A DNA stretch of 64,000 nucleotides from positions 868,001 to 932,000 of the forward strand of contig CAWBJY010000011.1 in assembly GCA_963789215.1 (NCBI GenBank). Reading direction: 5' to 3'. A program made the translations under genes and the position numbers. Source of the DNA: Phormidesmis sp963789215. GTDB lineage: Bacteria > Cyanobacteriota > Cyanobacteriia > Phormidesmidales > Phormidesmidaceae. The notes beneath the pieces are model-generated. The model was not told the DNA's origin. It searched no databases and saw only the letters and a program-made list of their open reading frames with translations. Position 1 is the stretch's first letter. Each line of letters starts with the position of its first letter. Positions 43,197-51,930 of the stretch are shown here, piece by piece.

Positions 43197-43672
43197 TAGG
43201 AGATGGCAAAGAAATGAGGGGCACTGAGACTAAGCAGTCAGTTTGGGAATACGCACCTGGCGATTCTTACCCTTTGAATTCCCTGCCATAGCAAAGAGCT
43301 ATCAAGCAAACCTGTTTAAACGTCCGCACAGACAGACAGGTCGCACCGGCCCCCGTTTGTGTTTAGGCGCAGCCTGCTGCAACCTGGTGCTTTTTCCGCT
43401 GCATCACGGTCTGAAAAGGTCTTTTCCTATCGGGTAGTGAGCTGAGTCACCGCCGAATAATTTCTTAGAAACTTAAGACTTTTTTATTCTGAGAACGGAG
43501 TAAGCAGCAAAAGTAGACGCGCTAGCGACCGTCTTTCATGCCGTCTTCCGCAAGGAAAAGCGAAGGTCCCGCAGTCTTAAAGATCGGCCTAAAAATCCGC
43601 CCTACAGAACTAGGACTTGCCTGTGATAGGATTAGAGACCTCTGTGAATACATTCAATCCGAACTTAGGCGT
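43197..43672. other. 476-bp divergent spacer between GHL10 gene and rpsO, with a folded element at 43343-43390
   Basis: No real gene is seen; a 64-codon + frame (43243-43437) has no features of one. At 43343-43390, GCACC and GGTGC enclose a nested stem AGGCGCAG/CTGCaaCCT with a G/C-rich bulge (GGCCCCCG). On the + strand this is followed by five T, like a terminator at the end of a short unannotated transcript. On the minus strand it would lie in the GHL10 leader. ACAGGT/ACCTGT arms (43306-43342) add a second stem. No known riboswitch or sRNA class was matched. Confidence 0.4.
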
Positions 43673-43942
43673 ATGGCTCTGCTACAAGAACGCAAACAGG
43701 AGATCATCTCCGACAATCAGGTACATGAAACCGATACAGGATCTGTAGACGTGCAGATCGCAATGTTGACTGACCGCATTAATACGCTGAGTCAGCATCT
43801 GCAAAAGAATAAGAAAGACTATTCTTCTCGGCGTGGCCTGATGAAGATGATTGGTCAGCGCAAGCGTTTGCTCGCTTATTTGACAAAGCAAGACCCTGAG
43901 CGCTACAAAGCTCTGATTCAGAAGCTGGGCATTCGCCGGTAA
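43673..43942 (+). CDS. rpsO: 30S ribosomal protein S15
   Basis: An 89-residue S15: MALLQERKQEIISDNQVHETDTGS, VQIAMLTDRINTLSQHLQ.NKKDYSSRRGLMKMIGQRKRLLAYL. The open frame runs to an ATG at 43538, but that adds 45 residues absent from S15. ATG 43673 starts the protein exactly, with TTAGG upstream. The leader may hold the usual S15 autoregulatory structure, but I did not resolve one. Confidence 0.96.
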   Translation: MALLQERKQEIISDNQVHETDTGSVDVQIAMLTDRINTLSQHLQKNKKDYSSRRGLMKMIGQRKRLLAYLTKQDPERYKALIQKLGIRR

Positions 43943-44019
43943 TTGGACGCTAAATGCTCTAAGTAGACATTTGGCAGACATTTAGCAGACATTTGGATTG
44001 GCTGAAATTTGGGTTAGCT

Positions 44020-44643
44020 ATGGCTTCTGATAAGCGCGAATCTAATAAGAAATCGTCGGGCGGCCGCGCAGGACTCCCTTTTGAACCAAAAGGCGGTCGG
44101 CAGCGGGCGGAGAAGTCTGAGCAAGACAAAGAAAGCCGTAACGCCAAGTCAGCCGAAAAGCCAGCCAAAGAAAAGTCGAAAAGCAAAGCAGCTAAGGCAG
44201 AAAAAGAGCAGGCTGCGGTTTCTCCCAAGGCGCAAGCTCGGGTGGAAGAAATTCGAGCGATGCGACAGCGAAGGGCGCAAAAGACTCTTCAGAATAAGCA
44301 GCGGCCCAAAAGCGGTAGCAGCGATAGCGAGATTCCAAAAGACGTGAGTCAGCGGATGCTGCGACGGATGGCGTTTTTTTCGGGGATGCCAATTGCGCTA
44401 GGCGTAGGCATTTTCTTTTTGTCTTACTATTTGCTGAGCCACGATATTGTGGCATTTGCACCGGTAGCCGTGCTCCTGGTGACGATGGGCTGCTTTGGGC
44501 TAGGCGTCTTGGGATTGACCTATGGAGTGCTGTCGGCCTCTTGGGACGAAGAGCCGGGCGGGCTAATTGGATTAAAAGAATTTAAGCTGAATTTTGGTCG
44601 GGCGGTGGAAAGCTGGCGGGCTGGAAAAGAAGCCAAGAGTTGA
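44020..44643 (+). CDS. PAM68 family photosystem II assembly protein
   Basis: A 207-residue protein with a long basic, Lys/Ala-rich N-terminal tail (EKPAKEKSKSKAAKAEKEQ) and two membrane segments near 125-180: MAFFSGMPIALGVGIFFLSYYLL and VAVLLVTMGCFGLGVLGLTYGVL. The closing block SASWDEEPGGLIGLKEFKLNFGR is the PAM68 signature. PAM68 helps early photosystem II assembly with the D1-D2 intermediates in thylakoids. ATG 44020 is chosen over the TTG opening at 43993. It is 77 bp after rpsO, and the two may be co-transcribed. Confidence 0.92.
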   Translation: MASDKRESNKKSSGGRAGLPFEPKGGRQRAEKSEQDKESRNAKSAEKPAKEKSKSKAAKAEKEQAAVSPKAQARVEEIRAMRQRRAQKTLQNKQRPKSGSSDSEIPKDVSQRMLRRMAFFSGMPIALGVGIFFLSYYLLSHDIVAFAPVAVLLVTMGCFGLGVLGLTYGVLSASWDEEPGGLIGLKEFKLNFGRAVESWRAGKEAKS

Positions 44644-44713
44644 GCCTTGAGTTAAGCCTTTTTAAGAGATAGGAATGCGTTTTTCCAAGCGCCTTGTCGT
44701 GCGTCCCCCAACT

Positions 44714-44748
44714 GCTCAGACTTTGACTCAGACTTTGACTCAGACTTT
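44714..44748. repeat. Three tandem copies of a 12-bp unit at the HetZ-related gene 3' end
   Basis: CTCAGACTTTGA is repeated about three times, running into the final codons of the HetZ-related gene (stop at 44740-44742). It is short and lies between convergent genes. Confidence 0.6.
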
Positions 44749-45894
44749 TGCTAAGCGTGTTTCTTGAGCTAATAAGTAAAGATCGGCCCATTTGCCAGTG
44801 ACTTGGCGTTGAGTGAGTTCGCGGGCCTCGGCAATTTCTTCGACAGTTTTACCGGCTTTGAAGTCGTTAAGGAGCGCTTGCTGCTCAGGCGTGAGCGCTT
44901 TCCAATAGGTGTCCCATTCGGCAGGGGTAAGACCTAAATTATGCTGCTGAAGAGAGGTTTTTAGCCAGCCAAAAACTAGGTCGGGCTGTTCTTTTAGGGT
45001 GAAGATACGAATGGCGTGGTAGCTAACCTTTTCGCGCAGGCGGTAGGCGTCTCGAACATTTAGACCCAGCTGACGGGAGATGCTGTCTTGGGCGTAGCCT
45101 TGAAGATGCAGCTCTAGCCATTGGACAGCGGTATCGCCAAGTTTTTCTTGCAGGTAGTCGGCAAACTGCTGTTTAACCTGCTGGCGGTTGAGTTCCTGCT
45201 GTCGCTGGTCTTTTTCCACTTCGTAGCGATCTAGCGCCTCAAAGTCTAGGAGGCTAAGGCTACCTTCGGCGGCGTCTTTGCCAATTTCTTCGGAGATGAG
45301 CTGGATAATTTCGGCGCTGGGAACTTGAGTCATGCCGCCGCGCTGCGATCGCCTCAAATAATTCACAAAGCGGTAAACCAACAGCGGCTGATTGCGAATA
45401 GGCCGCAGACAATACTCTTCAATCGTGGCCAGCGTTAGCAAATTTCGCAGGCTGGCTCTATCGGTGCACTGCTTAATCCACCGGGTTTGCGCCTGCATAT
45501 GCCGATCGCTTTGCAGCATCTCTTGAATGACTTCTTGCAGCACGTCTTTGACTGCGCGTTTGCGATCGCGACTCAGCGCAATCCAGGTGCGAATTTTGCT
45601 GCGAATAAGAAAAAGGCCGCCGAGCTTTTGCAGCATACTTTTGTAGGCTCGTTCTGGAGAAAGGCCCCAATAGCGCGTGATAAAAATCCGGTAGCGATAG
45701 TCCATCGCTTTTTTGGCCAGCTTTAGATCGGCCTGGCTCATCGCTTCTATGCGCTCGGGGCGGCCAATCAGCCACTGGGCGATCGCCTCATGAGTTTCTG
45801 CAGACTGCTTGGGTAAATCGTTGGCGAGCTGCTTTTGCCAGAACGCGGCCAAGCTCTGAATATTCTCTGGCGTCACTGGGCTATCTAAAGACAT
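44740..45894 (-). CDS. HetZ-related protein
   Basis: A 384-residue helical protein of the HetZ-related group, common in cyanobacteria including strains without heterocysts. Blocks visible: MDYRYRIFITRYWGLSPERAYKSMLQKLGGLFLIRSKIRTWIALSRDR, VYRFVNYLRRSQRGGMTQVP, VQWLELHLQGYAQDSISRQLGLNVRDAYRLREKVSYHAIRIF and a C-terminal AEW..YW.AL segment. The last part has helix-turn-helix character, in line with a DNA-binding role. In Anabaena, HetZ acts in heterocyst commitment; the role of this related form is not established. It is divergent from the sugar transferase by 290 bp. Confidence 0.75.
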   Translation of the reverse strand: MSLDSPVTPENIQSLAAFWQKQLANDLPKQSAETHEAIAQWLIGRPERIEAMSQADLKLAKKAMDYRYRIFITRYWGLSPERAYKSMLQKLGGLFLIRSKIRTWIALSRDRKRAVKDVLQEVIQEMLQSDRHMQAQTRWIKQCTDRASLRNLLTLATIEEYCLRPIRNQPLLVYRFVNYLRRSQRGGMTQVPSAEIIQLISEEIGKDAAEGSLSLLDFEALDRYEVEKDQRQQELNRQQVKQQFADYLQEKLGDTAVQWLELHLQGYAQDSISRQLGLNVRDAYRLREKVSYHAIRIFTLKEQPDLVFGWLKTSLQQHNLGLTPAEWDTYWKALTPEQQALLNDFKAGKTVEEIAEARELTQRQVTGKWADLYLLAQETRLAKV

Positions 45895-46184
45895 GGGTCC
45901 TGGTTGCTCTAAAAGGATAGGACGAGTCGCTCATAGTGCAGGTCTAGTACCGAGATGCACCAAGATAATGCCTACTCTAACCCATCGCCGAAACCGTGAA
46001 TTGCTCTCACCAGGCATGTCGTTAGGCAAATACTTTCTATAGATGAAGACAGACTTCGGCCACGGTTCTTGCACTTAGATTGAGCGCTTAAGTAAATTTA
46101 CGCATATTAGCGTAGACATCTGGGGCACCTAGCGCTGTCAAGAGATGTCTGTAAGAACATCAACACCTCGTTTGGAAGAGCTTA

Positions 46185-46868
46185 ATGCGCAGCGACGTTC
46201 CTTCTCCGTCCTTGATTAGACGCTTACCAGGCAATGTATATAATCCTCGAATGCCTCATATTTCTACGCGCTCTGCGTTTAAGCGAACGGTCGATATTGC
46301 GGGTGCGCTCGTAGGGCTCAGCATTTTGAGCGTTTTGCTACTGCCCATTGCGATCGCCATTCGCCTCGACTCGCGCGGGCCAATCTTCTATTCTCAGCAG
46401 CGATTTGGGCTACAGGGGCGGCCTTTTCGCCTCTGGAAATTTCGCTCTATGGTCAGCAACGCCGACGATCTGCGAGCCAGCATAGTCACTAATGCCAGAT
46501 GCCCGCTCATGTTCAAGCGCTTGGACGATCCTCGGATAACTCGAGTGGGTCAGTTTTTACGCAAAACGAGCCTAGACGAGTTTCCTCAGTTCTGGAATGT
46601 GCTCGTAGGCGATATGAGCCTAGTCGGAACGCGTCCACCCATTGAGGAAGAAGTCGTTCGCTACAGCGATTACCATTGGCAAAGACTGGACGTCAGACCA
46701 GGACTCACCGGACAGTGGCAGGTCAGCGGTCGGTCGAAAATCGAGGACTTTGAGGCCGTCGTCGCGCTGGATTTGTACTATCAGCAGCGCTGGAGCCGAC
46801 GGTATGATCTGGTGATCTTGATACGGACGGTCGGCATCGTACTCTCAAAGAATTCGGGGGCGTTTTAA
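46185..46868 (+). CDS. Initiating sugar (glycosyl-1-phosphate) transferase
   Basis: A 227-residue bacterial sugar transferase of the WcaJ/WbaP C-terminal type. It attaches the first sugar phosphate to undecaprenyl phosphate for exopolysaccharide synthesis. Membrane segment IAGALVGLSILSVLLLPIAIAI, then RGPIFYSQQRFGLQGRPFRLWKFRSM, RVGQFLRKTSLDEFPQFWNVLVGDMSLVGTRPPIEEEV and RPGLTGQWQVSGRS: all conserved blocks are present. It lacks the N-terminal membrane domain of large family members. The start may be ATG 46185 or 46251 (MPHISTR). UppS (9925-10722) makes its lipid acceptor. It ends at a terminator shared with hemB. Confidence 0.92.
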   Translation: MRSDVPSPSLIRRLPGNVYNPRMPHISTRSAFKRTVDIAGALVGLSILSVLLLPIAIAIRLDSRGPIFYSQQRFGLQGRPFRLWKFRSMVSNADDLRASIVTNARCPLMFKRLDDPRITRVGQFLRKTSLDEFPQFWNVLVGDMSLVGTRPPIEEEVVRYSDYHWQRLDVRPGLTGQWQVSGRSKIEDFEAVVALDLYYQQRWSRRYDLVILIRTVGIVLSKNSGAF

Positions 46869-46875
46869 GCCCCCG
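46855..46875. terminator. Bidirectional terminator between the sugar transferase gene and hemB
   Basis: CGGGGGC (46855-46861) and GCCCCCG (46869-46875) form a 7-bp GC stem with loop GTTTTAA. It overlaps the sugar transferase stop codon and lies 9 bp from the hemB stop, serving two convergent genes. T-rich sequence follows on the + strand only loosely. Confidence 0.65.
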
Positions 46876-46883
46876 CTTATGCT

Positions 46884-47873
46884 TTATTTCAACCAGCGAG
46901 CCACATCTTTAGCGTGGTAGGTCAAAATCAGATCCGCACCCGAGCGCTTGAAGCCCATCATGGTTTCCATCACAACGCGCTCTTCGTCTATCCAGCCGTT
47001 AAGAGCAGCGGCCTTGACCATAGAGTATTCGCCTGAGACGTTGTAAGCGGCTACAGGAAGGTTCGTTGCCTGCTTCACCCGCCAGATAATGTCCATGTAA
47101 GCAAGCGCCGGTTTGACCATGAGCATATCTGCGCCTTCAGCAATATCTAGCTCAATTTCTTTAATGGCTTCGGTGCCGTTAGCCGGATCCATTTGGTAGG
47201 TGCGGCGATCGCCAAACTGAGGCGCCGAATCGGCGGCATCGCGAAAGGGGCCATAGTAAGCAGAAGAATACTTGGCGGCGTAAGAAAGAATCGGCAGATC
47301 TTCAAAGCCACCGGCATCGAGTCCAGCGCGAATAGCTTGGACAAAGCCATCCATCATGCCAGAAGGCGCAATGATGTCTGCGCCTGCGTTAGCTTGAGAA
47401 ACCGCCGTTTTCTTCAGCAGCTCTAGCGTCGGATCGTTCAACACCCGACCGGAGAGATCGCCGACTTCTAAGTAGCCGCAGTGCCCATGGTCGGTGTACT
47501 CGCAAAGGCAGGTATCGACAATAACAATCAGGTCGGGGACTGCTTTTTTGATGGCTTCGGAGGCCCTTTGGACGATGCCGTGGTCATGCCATGCGCCGGT
47601 GGCTTCGCCGTCTTTTTCGTTAGGAATACCAAAAAGGATGACAGCGGGAATGCCCAGCCCGTAAACCTCTTTAGCTTCTTCGACAATTTTGTCCACAGAG
47701 AGCTGATAGACGCCGGGCATCGACTTAACTTCTTGAGAGAAGGACTCACCAGGGGCTGCAAAGAGGGGGTAGATCAGGTCGTTAACGGTGACGAGGTTTT
47801 CTTGCACCATGCGGCGGAGGTTTGGGTGCGATCGCAGTCTGCGGGGGCGATGAGTAGGAAACATAAGATTCAA
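46884..47873 (-). CDS. hemB: Porphobilinogen synthase
   Basis: A 329-residue enzyme joining two 5-aminolevulinates into porphobilinogen for heme, chlorophyll and bilins. Metal cluster region VIVDTCLCEYTDHGHCGYL, Schiff-base Lys regions AAKYSSAYYGPFRDAADS and MLMVKPALAYMDII, and YNVSGEYSMVKAAA are intact. The Cys-containing metal site is of the DxCxCxY type. It is divergent from bioY by 232 bp. Along with chlP it makes the window a site of two chlorophyll pathway genes, though far apart. Confidence 0.97.
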   Translation of the reverse strand: MNLMFPTHRPRRLRSHPNLRRMVQENLVTVNDLIYPLFAAPGESFSQEVKSMPGVYQLSVDKIVEEAKEVYGLGIPAVILFGIPNEKDGEATGAWHDHGIVQRASEAIKKAVPDLIVIVDTCLCEYTDHGHCGYLEVGDLSGRVLNDPTLELLKKTAVSQANAGADIIAPSGMMDGFVQAIRAGLDAGGFEDLPILSYAAKYSSAYYGPFRDAADSAPQFGDRRTYQMDPANGTEAIKEIELDIAEGADMLMVKPALAYMDIIWRVKQATNLPVAAYNVSGEYSMVKAAALNGWIDEERVVMETMMGFKRSGADLILTYHAKDVARWLK

Positions 47874-48105
47874 GCGTCTGTATTCGATCTAGGGCATGTA
47901 GCGTTGTTGAATTCAGTGTAAAGCTTGGACTGAGATTCGCTTTAAACTGGTAGCGCAAAAGTTATTTTCTGTAAGAAATAGGCAAGCCGATACAACTACG
48001 ACAGCAGCAAGTTGGTAGGAGCGGAGTGAGGCCAAGGCGATAGAATGCCATAGAGCGATAAATAGAAGAGCGATAAATAGAGTTAAGCGAAGGTAAGAGA
48101 GTTAC

Positions 48106-48735
48106 GTGAGTGCGCTGTTTGTGCTGCTTTGGGCACTGATTGGTCTAATTTTAACCATTGGCAGTACCTGGCTAGAGGCGTTTAGCTTGGGCGTCCCGCT
48201 TGGCGATTTGCTTAGAGGAGAGCAGGGCATATGGATTTCTTCTTTGCAGGTGAGCTTTCAAGTAGGCGCCGCTTTGTTTACCGGCTGCATGGGTGGAAAG
48301 ACGGCGGCAGCGCTGTCGCAAATTGCCTACGTAGCGCTAGGAATTTTGCTATTTAATCGGTTTGGGTACGAGGTCTTTACCCAAGGGGCCGGGGTAGCTT
48401 CGCTGCGAGAGCCGTGGTTTGGCTATTTGCTCGGGTTTATTCCCGGCGGCTGGCTTTGCGGCTCGCTGGCGTTTCGCGCTAAGGCAACGTTAGAGCGGTT
48501 GGCATTTGCCAGTTTGGCAGGGCTTGCTGCGGTACATGTCTGTGGGTTGAGCTACTTGCTGCTGGGGTCTTTGGTGCGATGGGTGCGGCTAGAAGGGTCG
48601 CTAGGCGAGGCGATCATGACCTATTCGGTGCTAGAGATTCCGGGGCAGGTGATGGTGGCCTGTGCGATCGCGCTTATCGCCCTTGGGCTAAAGCATCTAC
48701 AGACGTATATAGACAGGCTGCTAAAGCGGTTATGA
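48106..48735 (+). CDS. bioY: BioY biotin transporter S component
   Basis: A 209-residue, about six-segment membrane protein of the BioY family, the biotin-binding component of ECF transporters. Hydrophobic segments begin LFVLLWALIGLILTIGSTWLE, and the BioY block QIAYVALGILLFNRFGYEVF...GFIPGGWLCG is visible. The start is GTG 48106. Its TGA overlaps the start of a 41-codon ORF (ATGA 48732-48735), which in turn overlaps lspA. Placement next to lspA recurs in cyanobacteria. Confidence 0.85.
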   Translation: MSALFVLLWALIGLILTIGSTWLEAFSLGVPLGDLLRGEQGIWISSLQVSFQVGAALFTGCMGGKTAAALSQIAYVALGILLFNRFGYEVFTQGAGVASLREPWFGYLLGFIPGGWLCGSLAFRAKATLERLAFASLAGLAAVHVCGLSYLLLGSLVRWVRLEGSLGEAIMTYSVLEIPGQVMVACAIALIALGLKHLQTYIDRLLKRL

Positions 48736-48857
48736 ACTTAGCCGCCAAATTTGCGAAAGCAGGGCTGCTATCGGCTTATTATTTTAGGCACCCAATTTTA
48801 AACACCTATTTTGGCAATGACTCTCTCAGTTCACTACCTGAAACGATTAAGCGATGA
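48732..48857 (+). CDS. 41-residue small protein, coupled at both ends to bioY and lspA
   Basis: ATG 48732 overlaps the bioY TGA as ATGA, and the TGA of this frame (48855-48857) overlaps the lspA ATG as ATGA. The frame is open without interruption between. The product begins MNLAAKFAKAGLLSAYYF and ends LSSLPETIKR: a short amphipathic, slightly hydrophobic N-terminal half and a polar tail. No family recognised. The double overlap is the arrangement of translationally coupled genes, and is unlikely (though possible) by chance. Its frame differs from bioY's and lspA's. Confidence 0.5.
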   Translation: MNLAAKFAKAGLLSAYYFRHPILNTYFGNDSLSSLPETIKR

Positions 48858-49345
48858 AACCTAAGAACGGTCTGTTTTGGCTGATAGCAATTGTAGGGGT
48901 AGCGCTCGATCAGCTTACGAAGCAGTGGGTGGTGCAGACATTTGGACTAGGCGAGAGTACGACAATTATTCCAGGCGTGCTGAACTTTACCTATGTGACC
49001 AATCCCGGCGCTGCCTGGAGCCTGTTTAGCGAGAACGGAGACTGGCTGCGCTGGCTATCAATGATAGTGAGTCTGGTGCTGGCAATTTACGGCTGGGTAG
49101 TACGGCTCCCGTCGCGCTGGGAGCAGGCAGGCTACGGCTTTATCTTAAGCGGCGCGTTTGGCAATGGGATAGACCGGCTGCTAGCGGGTGAAGTGGTGGA
49201 TTTTTTACAGGTGTTTCCGGTCACCCGGTTTCCTGTGTTTAACCTGGCCGATATCTGGATTAATGTGGGAATCGCCTGCTTTATTTTGACGTTCATTTTC
49301 GAGGCCCTTGAAGATAGCAGCAGCGGGCGATCGAGAAGACGGTAG
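48854..49345 (+). CDS. lspA: Lipoprotein signal peptidase (signal peptidase II)
   Basis: A 163-residue inner-membrane aspartyl protease that removes signal peptides of prolipoproteins. Four membrane segments; catalytic Asp in LSGAFGNGIDRLLAGEVVDF and in FNLADIWINVG; FTYVTNPGAAWSLFS is the conserved N-terminal block. It is translationally coupled to the upstream small ORF. Lipoprotein substrates in this window include the NucA homologue and the proteins at 26223 and 61671. Confidence 0.96.
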   Translation: MKPKNGLFWLIAIVGVALDQLTKQWVVQTFGLGESTTIIPGVLNFTYVTNPGAAWSLFSENGDWLRWLSMIVSLVLAIYGWVVRLPSRWEQAGYGFILSGAFGNGIDRLLAGEVVDFLQVFPVTRFPVFNLADIWINVGIACFILTFIFEALEDSSSGRSRRR

Positions 49346-49474
49346 AAGACGGTAATAAACGGGCTTCCGAAATTTAAGCTAGGCAGGCTGTTGTGCCTTA
49401 TGTGGGCAGCAGTTCTTTATAAAGAGAGGATTTGCCAGTAGGCTTCTCATCCGTTCAGCTAGCAGATCGCCTAA

Positions 49475-49525
49475 TATCTATCTAGTTAGCATATCTATCT
49501 AGTTAGCATGTCTATCTAGTTAGCT
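49475..49525. repeat. Three tandem copies of a 17-bp unit upstream of the PBP gene
   Basis: The unit TATCTATCTAGTTAGCA is repeated at 49475, 49492 and 49509 (last copy TGTCT...CT). It lies 70-120 bp before the PBP start, in its promoter or leader region. The 17-bp period may phase a binding site, but no regulator is known. Confidence 0.7.
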
Positions 49526-49593
49526 TTACGTTCACTGGGCATTTACTCGCCTAGCTGCGCTGTCATTCCTTTCTTACGCTACGACGCTACGCT

Positions 49594-51930
49594 ATGACTT
49601 CTCCGCCGCCTAAACCCCCTAATCGTTCTGGCAAGCCGAATGCGGGTCGGCCCGATCCGGGTAGAGAGCCTCAAAAGCCGGGGCAGTCTGTGCCCAGAAC
49701 GGTACTAGGCTCGATTACCCAGGCATTTCAGACGGTGCAGGCAAACGTGGACTTTTCGAAGATTCCGCTAAAGCCGAATGCGCGAGTGCCCAAGCTGCTA
49801 ATAGAGTCGGACGGGAAACACAGCGAATATCCGCTAGTCGGCGAGCATTATTTACTGGGGCGATCGTCTAAAGCCTGCGACATTGTGGTGCGATCGCCCA
49901 TCGTCAGCCAAACTCATTTAGCCCTAACGCGCGATCGCTCGCGGCCTGGCAATCCCTTTGTCATTCGAGATAAAGGATCGACTAACGGCATCTACCGCAG
50001 CAAAAAACGCATCTCCTCTTTACCGCTGCGGCATGGTGACGTGCTGACACTAGGGCCAAGAGAGCTAGCCGACGCCGTGACGGTGCGCTACATCGATCCG
50101 CCACCCATGTATTTGAACGTGCTGCGCTACGGGCTATATGGCGCGACCGGATTCACCGGGCTGTTGGTATTTTGGATTGTGGCGTTGCAGTGGCCGAAAA
50201 TCTCAATCAATCCTCTGCCGGAGTCGGTGCAAGGGCCGGTACTCATTACCGGGAATGGCGAAGGTGGACGAGAGCCGCTGAGTAAGCTGCCGAATATTTC
50301 TCACCGGGAAAAGCAGCGGCTAGGGGAATATTCTAAGTTTTTGCCTAAGGCGATTGTGGCCTCTGAGGATACGCGTTTTTACTGGCATATTGGCGTTGAC
50401 CCGCTGGGCGTAGCGCGAGCTTTAGTCACGAATGTGTCCGAGGGCGAAATTAGAGAAGGGGCCAGTACGCTAACGCAGCAGCTAGCGCGCAATACCTATC
50501 GAGACTTTGTAGGCACAGAAGATAGCGCCTTGCGAAAAGTTCGAGAGGCCGTAGTCGCACTGAAGCTAGAGACTTTTTACAGCAAAGATCAGCTCATGCT
50601 GCTGTACATGAACCGGGTGTATTTGGGCAATAACCTGTACGGCTTCGAGGACGCGGCGCAGTTTTACTTCGGCAAGTCGGGCGATGCGCTAGACATTGCA
50701 GAGGCGGCGACGCTGGTGGGAATTTTGCCCGCGCCGAACGCGTTTAACCCGGTGCAGGACTACCAGGCAGCGGTGGAGTATCGCGATCGCGTCATTGAGC
50801 GCATGGTGTCGCTAAATATGATCAGCGCTGAGGACGGACGCAGAGCTCGGCGATCGCGCATCGAAATTAGCCCAAACGCCCGCGAGCAGCTACAGAGCGT
50901 TCGAGCGCCCTATTTTTACAGCTATGTGTTTGACGAACTCGACGAAGTGCTAGGCAGCAGCTTGGCCCGCGAAGGTAACTTTGTCGTAGAAACGAGCTTG
51001 AACTTCAAGACTCAGCAGGCCGCAGAGCGATCGCTCAAATCAGCCATCGAATCGAATGGAGCGCAGCTAGGCTTCTCTCAGGGTGCAGTGGTTACCTTGA
51101 ACTCGAGCAACGGCGAAATTGAGGCCCTGGTCGGCGGCGCAGACTACGCCGAGAGCCAGTTTAACCGGGCAACGCAAGCGCTCAGACAGCCCGGATCGAC
51201 GTTTAAAGTCTTTGCCTACGCCTCGGCCATCGAGCAGGGAATTTCACCCGGAGAAACGTTCTCTTGCGCCGAGCTGAACTGGGATGGCCTGTATTACCCT
51301 GGCTGCTCTTCGGGCGGCGGGTCTTTGGATATGTACGCTGGGCTAGCCCGTTCGGAGAACCCGATTGCACTGCGAGTGGCTCAAGCGGCAGGGCTAGCCA
51401 ACGTGGTGGAAATGGCTCATCGGCTAGGCATTAAAAGCAATCTAACAGCAGCGCCAGGGCTGATCTTAGGCCAGAGCGAGGTGACGCCGCTAGAGATTAC
51501 CGGAGCCTTTGGCGCGATCGCCAATGGCGGCGTTTGGAATCGGCCTCACGGGATTCAAAAAGTGTTAGACAGCAGCGACTGTACCGACTTCAGCCAAATC
51601 AGCACCTGCCGGGTTATTTACGACTTTTCGCAGAGCGCAGATGCGAACCAGCCGGTATTAGACCCTGGCGTTGCCGATACGGTAGCAAGCATGATGCAAG
51701 GCGTGGTGCAAGGCGGTACGGGCCGAGCGGCGGCGATTGGTCTGGGCGAAGGCGGCAAAACCGGCACCACCAACGACAACGTAGACTCGTGGTTTATTGG
51801 CTTTGTGCCGCAGCCCTACTCGGTTGTAACGGGCATTTGGCTAGGAAACGACGACAACGAACCCACAGATGCGGGCAGCGGACAGGCTGCGCAGATTTGG
51901 GGCGACTATATGGGCAGCGTGTTGAGGTAG
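49594..51930 (+). CDS. Penicillin-binding protein 1A-type, with N-terminal FHA domain
   Basis: A 778-residue bifunctional peptidoglycan synthase. Pro/Gly-rich N-terminus, FHA domain (about 70-160; YLLGRSSKACDIVVRSPIVSQTHL, DKGSTNGIY), membrane segment (GATGFTGLLVFWIVALQW), transglycosylase domain (EDTRFYWHIGVDPLGVARAL, EGASTLTQQLARNTY) and transpeptidase domain with SxxK (QPGSTFKVFAY), SxN (RSENPIA) and KTG (GGKTGTTNDN). The FHA domain recognises phosphothreonine, so wall synthesis may respond to Ser/Thr kinases; the FHA-PBP fusion is a known cyanobacterial form. It ends 0 bp from the convergent cyclase (TAG|CTA). Confidence 0.93.
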   Translation: MTSPPPKPPNRSGKPNAGRPDPGREPQKPGQSVPRTVLGSITQAFQTVQANVDFSKIPLKPNARVPKLLIESDGKHSEYPLVGEHYLLGRSSKACDIVVRSPIVSQTHLALTRDRSRPGNPFVIRDKGSTNGIYRSKKRISSLPLRHGDVLTLGPRELADAVTVRYIDPPPMYLNVLRYGLYGATGFTGLLVFWIVALQWPKISINPLPESVQGPVLITGNGEGGREPLSKLPNISHREKQRLGEYSKFLPKAIVASEDTRFYWHIGVDPLGVARALVTNVSEGEIREGASTLTQQLARNTYRDFVGTEDSALRKVREAVVALKLETFYSKDQLMLLYMNRVYLGNNLYGFEDAAQFYFGKSGDALDIAEAATLVGILPAPNAFNPVQDYQAAVEYRDRVIERMVSLNMISAEDGRRARRSRIEISPNAREQLQSVRAPYFYSYVFDELDEVLGSSLAREGNFVVETSLNFKTQQAAERSLKSAIESNGAQLGFSQGAVVTLNSSNGEIEALVGGADYAESQFNRATQALRQPGSTFKVFAYASAIEQGISPGETFSCAELNWDGLYYPGCSSGGGSLDMYAGLARSENPIALRVAQAAGLANVVEMAHRLGIKSNLTAAPGLILGQSEVTPLEITGAFGAIANGGVWNRPHGIQKVLDSSDCTDFSQISTCRVIYDFSQSADANQPVLDPGVADTVASMMQGVVQGGTGRAAAIGLGEGGKTGTTNDNVDSWFIGFVPQPYSVVTGIWLGNDDNEPTDAGSGQAAQIWGDYMGSVLR

